From: an uncultured Sulfolobales archaeon
Lineage (GTDB): Archaea > Thermoproteota > Thermoprotei_A > Sulfolobales > NBVN01
DNA length: 64,000 nucleotides
Assembly (NCBI GenBank): GCA_938017505.1
Contig: CALIKV010000010.1
Location: 1 to 64,000, forward strand
Direction: 5' to 3'
The position numbers and the translations under genes were made by a program. The number at the start of each line of letters is the position of its first letter. The first letter of the stretch is position 1. Below, in pieces: positions 58,910-64,000 of the stretch. The notes beneath the pieces are model-generated. The model saw only the letters and a list, made by a program, of their open reading frames with translations. It was not told the origin of the DNA and did not search any database.

Positions 58910-61024
58910 TTGAACGTGGAGATGATAGGACTCCCCGTTGACGTTGTGAAGGCCCTGAGGGAGAGAGGCATAAATGAACTTACGCCGCCTCAAGTCGAGG
59001 CCCTCAGGAAGGGCTTACTTAAGGGGACTTCTTTAGTTGTCGTAGCACCCACAGCTAGTGGTAAGACTTTGATAGGGGAGCTCTCGCTTATCAACTCTTG
59101 GATTAACGGTGGTAAAGGCGTCTACGTAACTCCGCTGAAGGCCTTAGCCGAGGAGAAGTTGGAGGAGTTTAGGTTTTGGGAACGTCTGGGGGTTAAGGTA
59201 GGCATAACCACCGGCGATTACGATGAGCCTGGTGAGGACTTAAGGCGCTACGATTGGATAGTAGCTACGTATGAGAGGATGGACTCGATTTTCAGGCTGA
59301 AGCCTTCGTGGTTAAGCGACGTTAAGGTCATTGTCATCGACGAGCTGCACATGATAGGTGATGAAGAGAGGGGTTCCGTGGTCGAATTGCTTGCCGTTAG
59401 GTCACTCCTTAAAGAGGTGCAATTAGTAGGGCTTTCCGCCACGGTAGGAAGGCCTCAAATACTTAGTGATTGGCTAGACTCAGAACTCGTCGTGAGCGAT
59501 TGGCGTCCCGTTAAGTTGATCGAGGGTTTCTACTTGCCCAGGAAGGAGGTGATAGTCTTTTCGGACGGACGTCTGGAGGAAGTACCTAAGAAGCTAACAC
59601 TACCTCAACACTGCTACAGGAAGGCAATCGACGAGGACTACCAATTACTGGTCTTCGTGCAGGCGCGGAGAAGGGCTGAGGAGCTCTCCCTGAAATTAGC
59701 GATGCTTAATCTAGAGGACGCGTCCAGGGCAGTGGAACTAGCGTCGGAGCTAGAGTCCTCAAGCGCGCCTAAATCCGAGATCGAATCCCTCACTAGGGTG
59801 GTTAATAAGGGTCTTGCCTACCATCACGCCGGACTCTCACTAGCTTCGAGAAGGATTGTGGAGAGAGGGTTTAGGGATAGAACGCTCAGGGCTGTCGTAG
59901 CTACTCCAACCCTCTCAGCAGGCATAAACCTCCCCGCCAGAAGGGTTGTAGTATATACACGGAGATTCGAGGGTTTCATTAAACCTATATCGGTCGCTGA
60001 ATTCAAGCAGATGGCTGGCAGAGCTGGTAGACCGCAGTACGATCCCTACGGTGAAGCTATCGCGGCGGACGTGACCTCAGAGGATGAGGGGTGGGGTTAC
60101 GTGTTAGGAGAGCCTGAACCTGTTAAATCAACTTTACTGCAGGAAAGGGCTATCAGGATCAACACGTTAGCGTTGATAGCGTCAGGCGACGTGAGAACCC
60201 CTGAGGACCTGAGCGATATATTCGGTAGAACGCTTGCAGGGTTCTTAATAGGGGGTAAAATAAGTACGTACATAGTAAACTACGGCCTGAAAATACTGAG
60301 AGAGAAGGAGATGATCCAGGAGAGCGGTGGGCCTCTAAGAGCCACTAAACTGGGGGCCGCTGTCTCGAGACTGTACATAGACCCTCTCTCAGCAGTCGTA
60401 ATAATCAACGACTTAAAGAAGACCGTAGCCGCTAAGCCCCTCTATTACCTAACGTTAATAGCGTTGACCCCGGACTTCAGGAAGGTGAGGATAACCAACT
60501 ATAGAACGCTCTCGGAGGAGGCTCGCGCGTCGCTCAGGACAGGGTTGGTTCCAGAGCCGCCTAAAGAGGTTGAGGAGATCAGCTATTACGAGTGGTTAAG
60601 GGCGTATAAGGTGGGGAGAATACTTAACGCATGGATCGAGGAAGTGCCTGAAGACGACATAATCAGAAACTACGGCGTCGGATCAGGTGATTTAAGGGTG
60701 TTAGTCGAGACGGGTGAGTGGTTGACGTACGCTGCATCGAAGATATGCGACGTCGTCGGGCTCAAGGAGCACTCTAAGAGGCTTGCCCTGCTGAGCATGA
60801 GGGTAAGTAACGGTGTTAAAGAGGAACTAACTGATTTGGTCAGGGTTAAAGGCGTTGGTAGGGTGAGGGCTAGAGCGCTTTACGAGACCGGCATCAAGTC
60901 CGTTGAGGATTTAGCCTCGGTAGATCCTGCCAGGATAGCTAACCTAAGAGGCTTCGGACTCAAGGTAGCTCACGAAGTTGTAAAGGAGGCGAAGAAACTT
61001 GCCTTCATCAAGGACTCGACGTAG
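58910..61024 (+). CDS. hel308: Hel308/Hjm DNA helicase
   Basis: A 704-residue superfamily 2 helicase acting on stalled forks. Q-motif region LTPPQVEALRKG, Walker A APTASGKT (46-53), DELH box in VIVIDELHMIGDE, GLSATVG (motif III), ATPTLSAGINLPAR (motif V) and QMAGRAGRPQYDPYG (motif VI) are all present. The C-terminal helical ratchet and helix-hairpin-helix (RVKGVGRVRARALYETGI) are intact. TTG 58910 has a strong GGAGGAGG six bases upstream; the longer frame from 58865 lacks one. Confidence 0.93.
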   Translation: MNVEMIGLPVDVVKALRERGINELTPPQVEALRKGLLKGTSLVVVAPTASGKTLIGELSLINSWINGGKGVYVTPLKALAEEKLEEFRFWERLGVKVGITTGDYDEPGEDLRRYDWIVATYERMDSIFRLKPSWLSDVKVIVIDELHMIGDEERGSVVELLAVRSLLKEVQLVGLSATVGRPQILSDWLDSELVVSDWRPVKLIEGFYLPRKEVIVFSDGRLEEVPKKLTLPQHCYRKAIDEDYQLLVFVQARRRAEELSLKLAMLNLEDASRAVELASELESSSAPKSEIESLTRVVNKGLAYHHAGLSLASRRIVERGFRDRTLRAVVATPTLSAGINLPARRVVVYTRRFEGFIKPISVAEFKQMAGRAGRPQYDPYGEAIAADVTSEDEGWGYVLGEPEPVKSTLLQERAIRINTLALIASGDVRTPEDLSDIFGRTLAGFLIGGKISTYIVNYGLKILREKEMIQESGGPLRATKLGAAVSRLYIDPLSAVVIINDLKKTVAAKPLYYLTLIALTPDFRKVRITNYRTLSEEARASLRTGLVPEPPKEVEEISYYEWLRAYKVGRILNAWIEEVPEDDIIRNYGVGSGDLRVLVETGEWLTYAASKICDVVGLKEHSKRLALLSMRVSNGVKEELTDLVRVKGVGRVRARALYETGIKSVEDLASVDPARIANLRGFGLKVAHEVVKEAKKLAFIKDST

Positions 61025-62651
61025 AGAATAACTTACTCACGTTTATTTCAGCTATAGTAGTTGGTACGTAGATGCCTAGATTCGTCAGAATTGCTGGATC
61101 AACCTCGCCTACCAAGCCGATGACTTCCTCCTTCACCAGGACTTCAGCCGATCTACCCGCTATGAGAGCCTTCTTCGATACCCTTCTCAAATCATATTTA
61201 ACTCCAAAGACCTTCATAAGCGACTTAAGCACTATTAGGCCGTCAGTTAACGTGTACTTGTCTCCGACCAGCCCGTAAGCGAGCATCTTAGCGTAGGTTG
61301 GATAGGCATCATCACTCAGCTTAACCACATCGCCTATCTCAAAAATCTCGAAGAACCTCCTCTTGGCGCTATTAACTAGGACGGATATAAGCAAAGTAGG
61401 CACTAGAGAGTTCCTAACGGCTGAGTACATTTTCATTTTAGGGTTTCTCACCTTAACGAAGTTCTCATCGCTGACTAAAGTCAGTACGTCTGGGTCCGTT
61501 AACATGAAGTTCAGGACTTCTTGAAGGCCCAAACCTAGTAGGACCTCCCTTAAGTAATCAGCAAACCTATCTAGAGTGTCAAGTCGACCGAAATGAGGGG
61601 AAGGACTGATTTCACTGCCTAACTCGTTGTATCCGTAAGCGATAGCTATGTCCTCTATGACGTCAACGTATGAGAGAACGTCTATCCTGAACGAGGGGAC
61701 CTCAACGACAAGCTCTTTGGAATCAAAGCGTTGTACATTATACCCCATCAGCTCCAGGAGATTCGAATCCCCCTTAGCGAGAGGGTCGAGACCTAGCAGT
61801 GACTTTACTGAGCCCCTCTCAACCTTTACCTGCCTGCTTTCCAGTGAAGGACTTACTGGGTAGGTAGATCCACCCCTGATGACTACGCTCTTGATTACTG
61901 GGTTTCTAGACCTTTCACTAACAGACGTGGTGATGAGATTCAGCACTTTCATCATTAGGCGTGGCTCCGTACCCGTGATGTCTATCACAATCCTTCGAGT
62001 GTCCTCAGTCACCTTGTTGTCCTCGGGATTAAGTATAGGTGGGAAACCCATCACCTGCCCCTCAGAATCCACTAGAAGAGGGTACTGACCCTTACGTACT
62101 AAGTGCGCGTATTTAACTCCTTTGTCCGTCTTAGCCAGAACCTCTTCGAGACTCATCATATTCTCGTACCCTAAGGGTCTGTACTTAGCGGTCTCTACCT
62201 TAACATACCTAACTGGTAACTTTATTTTATCGAGATCGTAAAGTCCTATAGCGGCCAACTCTCGATCCCCGCAGTGGGTAAGGTGCAGCTTCTCCTGTAA
62301 CTGGAAGATCTGCCTTACTGACTCTTCATCAAGCTCCAAATTCTCTATGATGGAGAAAAATGCGTAAGGCCTGTAGGAAGGCGCATTGCTAATATCTAGG
62401 TAAGCGCCTGAATCCCCAACCACGTACTTAACGGGCTTCCTAGCTCCTTTAAGAAAGCCTATAGCCCTTCCTAAACCCTCGGCTGAGAAGAGATCGGGTC
62501 TGTCATGGCTCGCCTCGTACACTATTGAATCCCCCCTGACCTCCTCAACCTCAGCTTTTAGGAGCTCAAGAGATTTCTTCAAGTCCTCCACTGTTAGCGG
62601 GATGCCGGCTATCCTCTCTACATCCCATATTTTTACCTCAATCTTGGGCAT
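61008..62651 (-). CDS. pheT: Phenylalanyl-tRNA synthetase beta subunit
   Basis: 547-residue archaeal-type beta chain: B1 region from the start, IVYEASHDRPDLFSAEGLGRAIGFL near 44-68, the B3/B4-type editing region with LVDSEGQVMGFPPILN and B5 domain with LLGLDPLAKGDSNLLELMGYNV, then a catalytic-like core with ALRN-type NSLVPTLLISVLVNS. Length fits archaeal PheT. It overlaps hel308 convergently by 17 bases and pheS by 14 bases. Confidence 0.94.
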   Translation of the reverse strand: MPKIEVKIWDVERIAGIPLTVEDLKKSLELLKAEVEEVRGDSIVYEASHDRPDLFSAEGLGRAIGFLKGARKPVKYVVGDSGAYLDISNAPSYRPYAFFSIIENLELDEESVRQIFQLQEKLHLTHCGDRELAAIGLYDLDKIKLPVRYVKVETAKYRPLGYENMMSLEEVLAKTDKGVKYAHLVRKGQYPLLVDSEGQVMGFPPILNPEDNKVTEDTRRIVIDITGTEPRLMMKVLNLITTSVSERSRNPVIKSVVIRGGSTYPVSPSLESRQVKVERGSVKSLLGLDPLAKGDSNLLELMGYNVQRFDSKELVVEVPSFRIDVLSYVDVIEDIAIAYGYNELGSEISPSPHFGRLDTLDRFADYLREVLLGLGLQEVLNFMLTDPDVLTLVSDENFVKVRNPKMKMYSAVRNSLVPTLLISVLVNSAKRRFFEIFEIGDVVKLSDDAYPTYAKMLAYGLVGDKYTLTDGLIVLKSLMKVFGVKYDLRRVSKKALIAGRSAEVLVKEEVIGLVGEVDPAILTNLGIYVPTTIAEINVSKLFSTSSP

Positions 62652-64000
62652 TCCTAACCATCACCTCAGGTATTCTAATCGACTCTATGACTTCCAGGTC
62701 ATTTGAATAAAGATCCCTTATATCATCCACCCCGAGAACTATCATCGCCAGCCTGTCTATACCTATCCCCCATGCAGCCACTTTATACATTGCTGGTAAG
62801 GCGACGCTGGAGGTGACCTCAGGTCTAAACATCCCCCCGGGGAAGACCTCAATCCATCCTAGCCTAGGATGCTTCACGAAGCCCTCAACGCTGGGTTCCG
62901 TGAAGGGGAAGTACGCTGGTTTAAACCTCACTTCCTTCATGCCTAAGCGGCTGGCAAGCTCCTTAAAGAAGCCGAGTAATTCTTTGAACGTCACCCCCCT
63001 TCCAACGATTATGCCCTCTAATTGATGGAACTCCATTAAATGCGTGGGATCAGGCGTGTCTGGTCTGAAGACTCTGTCAAACGAGAAGACCCTATACTCG
63101 CCAGCCCCACGCTCGTATATGGTTCGCATGGAGACCGGGGTTGTATGCGTCCTCAGCACAGGAAGTCTTGCCGTTTCAACTCTCCAGTGATAGCCCCAAA
63201 CATCCTCATGAATTCTCCCAGCTCTCTCGAGAACATCTACCTCATTTACGGTTAGGTTGACGTTCTCGACGAAGTACACGTCTGTCTCCTTCCTCGCTGG
63301 ATGATATTGAGGGACGAAGAGGGCGTCGAAATTCCATAGGGAACTCTCAAGATATGGTCCCTTAACTTCCTCGAACCCCATTTCAATCAGTATCTCCTCC
63401 ACATATTTCATGAACTGAACGTACGGATGCCTCAGCCTTGGAGTTCGTGTGGGCACGTCAACATTCAAATCAAACTCCTTTATCGTAGCGGTCTTCCACG
63501 AACCTGAGATCAAAACCTCTGAGGTGAGGTTGGTTATCAACTCCCCTTCAACAATCCTGCCTTCATCAATTAGACGGGGAAGTTGTTGCGTTGGGTAGAC
63601 CTTGATCTCTTTAACCTCGCTAAGATCCACAATCCTCCTACGCTTTAACAGCATTACCTGTTTAGGCACGTCTTTGTAAATCACTGGAAGCTCATGCTTC
63701 TTCATGAGTTCCTTGGTCTCAAGGACTTCTGAGGGAAAACCGCCTAGATCCTCCTTAACTAACTTAATTAAGCCGCTCTCGAGCACTACTAATCCGTGCT
63801 TCCTTAATTGACCTAATGCCGCCTTAACTTCATCGTCGTTGAAGTCTAGCTCTGTTAAAACAGACGACAGCGGGACAGCGCCGTTCCTTGCCTGTATGTA
63901 TTTCAAGAGCCTCTCTTCAGGCAGACCAACCTCCAGGTACTTAAACCCTAACTCGCTTAGCTTAACTGAGTAGCTGACAGTCCTCTCTAACCTGACGAGG
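62638..64000 (-). CDS. pheS: Phenylalanyl-tRNA synthetase alpha subunit (5' end outside window)
   Basis: Catalytic chain of PheRS. Class II motifs are FRPDTPDPTHLMEFHQLEG (motif 2) near the middle, then GMFRPEV and the C-terminal AAWGIGIDRLAMIVLGVDDIRDLY (motif 3). The N-terminal part is a winged-helix region. The frame stays open from the TTG at 63906 through to the window edge (32 further codons reading LVRLERTVSY...), so the start lies beyond 64000. It is operonic with pheT. Confidence 0.94.
   Translation of the reverse strand, partial: LVRLERTVSYSVKLSELGFKYLEVGLPEERLLKYIQARNGAVPLSSVLTELDFNDDEVKAALGQLRKHGLVVLESGLIKLVKEDLGGFPSEVLETKELMKKHELPVIYKDVPKQVMLLKRRRIVDLSEVKEIKVYPTQQLPRLIDEGRIVEGELITNLTSEVLISGSWKTATIKEFDLNVDVPTRTPRLRHPYVQFMKYVEEILIEMGFEEVKGPYLESSLWNFDALFVPQYHPARKETDVYFVENVNLTVNEVDVLERAGRIHEDVWGYHWRVETARLPVLRTHTTPVSMRTIYERGAGEYRVFSFDRVFRPDTPDPTHLMEFHQLEGIIVGRGVTFKELLGFFKELASRLGMKEVRFKPAYFPFTEPSVEGFVKHPRLGWIEVFPGGMFRPEVTSSVALPAMYKVAAWGIGIDRLAMIVLGVDDIRDLYSNDLEVIESIRIPEVMVRNAQD

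Noticed and set aside
58720-58941. 73-codon plus-strand frame before hel308
   Set aside because: It covers the C/D-box candidate and the hel308 promoter, has no clear ribosome site and looks unlike protein.

Overview
The window looks like a chromosomal segment of a hyperthermophilic crenarchaeon (Thermoproteota, Desulfurococcales-like). The sequence shows archaeal A/T-rich TATA boxes about 25 bases before starts, a Shine-Dalgarno usage dominated by GGTGA/GGAGG, frequent GTG and TTG starts, an archaeal 7S (SRP) RNA, Hel308 helicase, AMP phosphorylase and archaeal-type heteromeric PheRS. The gene content suggests an anaerobic, tungsten-dependent peptide and amino-acid fermenter. The genus is not assigned.

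Layout: 1-162 is the distal end of a CRISPR array running rightward, followed by a truncated cas6-like gene and a small ORF that meet head-on at about position 580. 1.2-9.1 kb carries an aldehyde ferredoxin oxidoreductase with a MoaD-like partner, an Mth938-like protein, an ABC-2 exporter, AMP phosphorylase and Sua5. 9.2-17.7 kb is a cell-surface uptake block: anchored substrate-binding protein with a Thr/Pro stalk, an anchored coiled-coil surface protein, a fused double permease, an ATPase and an anchored calcineurin-like phosphoesterase with a similar stalk. 18.7-21.8 kb is a molybdopterin/tungstopterin cofactor cluster (MoeA-like, moaA, moaC, moaE, moaD). 21.9-25.6 kb is a thiamine/HMP ECF transporter (YkoDCE) with the ThiN-domain regulator ThiR and a palindrome at the promoter. 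26-34.8 kb is mixed: glucan phosphorylase-like GT, nucleotidyltransferase, Hsp20-like protein, SRP RNA, archaeal protein kinase, JAMM protein, hexuloisomerase, nuclease-fold protein and M50 protease.

35-57 kb is rich in amino-acid catabolism: glutamate dehydrogenase, M29 aminopeptidase, an operon of acyl-CoA synthetase (ADP-forming) alpha, iorA, iorB and a HAD phosphatase, a four-subunit dye-linked L-proline dehydrogenase type complex, and a second ACD alpha divergent from it. Peptides would be cut by aminopeptidases, deaminated through GDH, oxidised by IOR and AOR to reduced ferredoxin plus acyl-CoA or acid, and ATP recovered by ACD. The pterin genes (including moeA at 49.8 kb) supply the AOR cofactor. 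58.9-64 kb carries Hel308 and pheT/pheS, the latter cut by the window edge.

The best candidates for undescribed biology are the tightly coupled three-gene operon at 37.7-41.8 kb (unrecognised soluble protein, ten-helix membrane/coiled-coil protein, PH-like protein), a well-formed C/D-box sRNA candidate at about 58.7 kb, a second C/D-like or uORF element at 32.46 kb, and a promoter-driven stem-loop RNA candidate at 28.92-29.00 kb. No tRNA, rRNA or insertion sequence was recognised.
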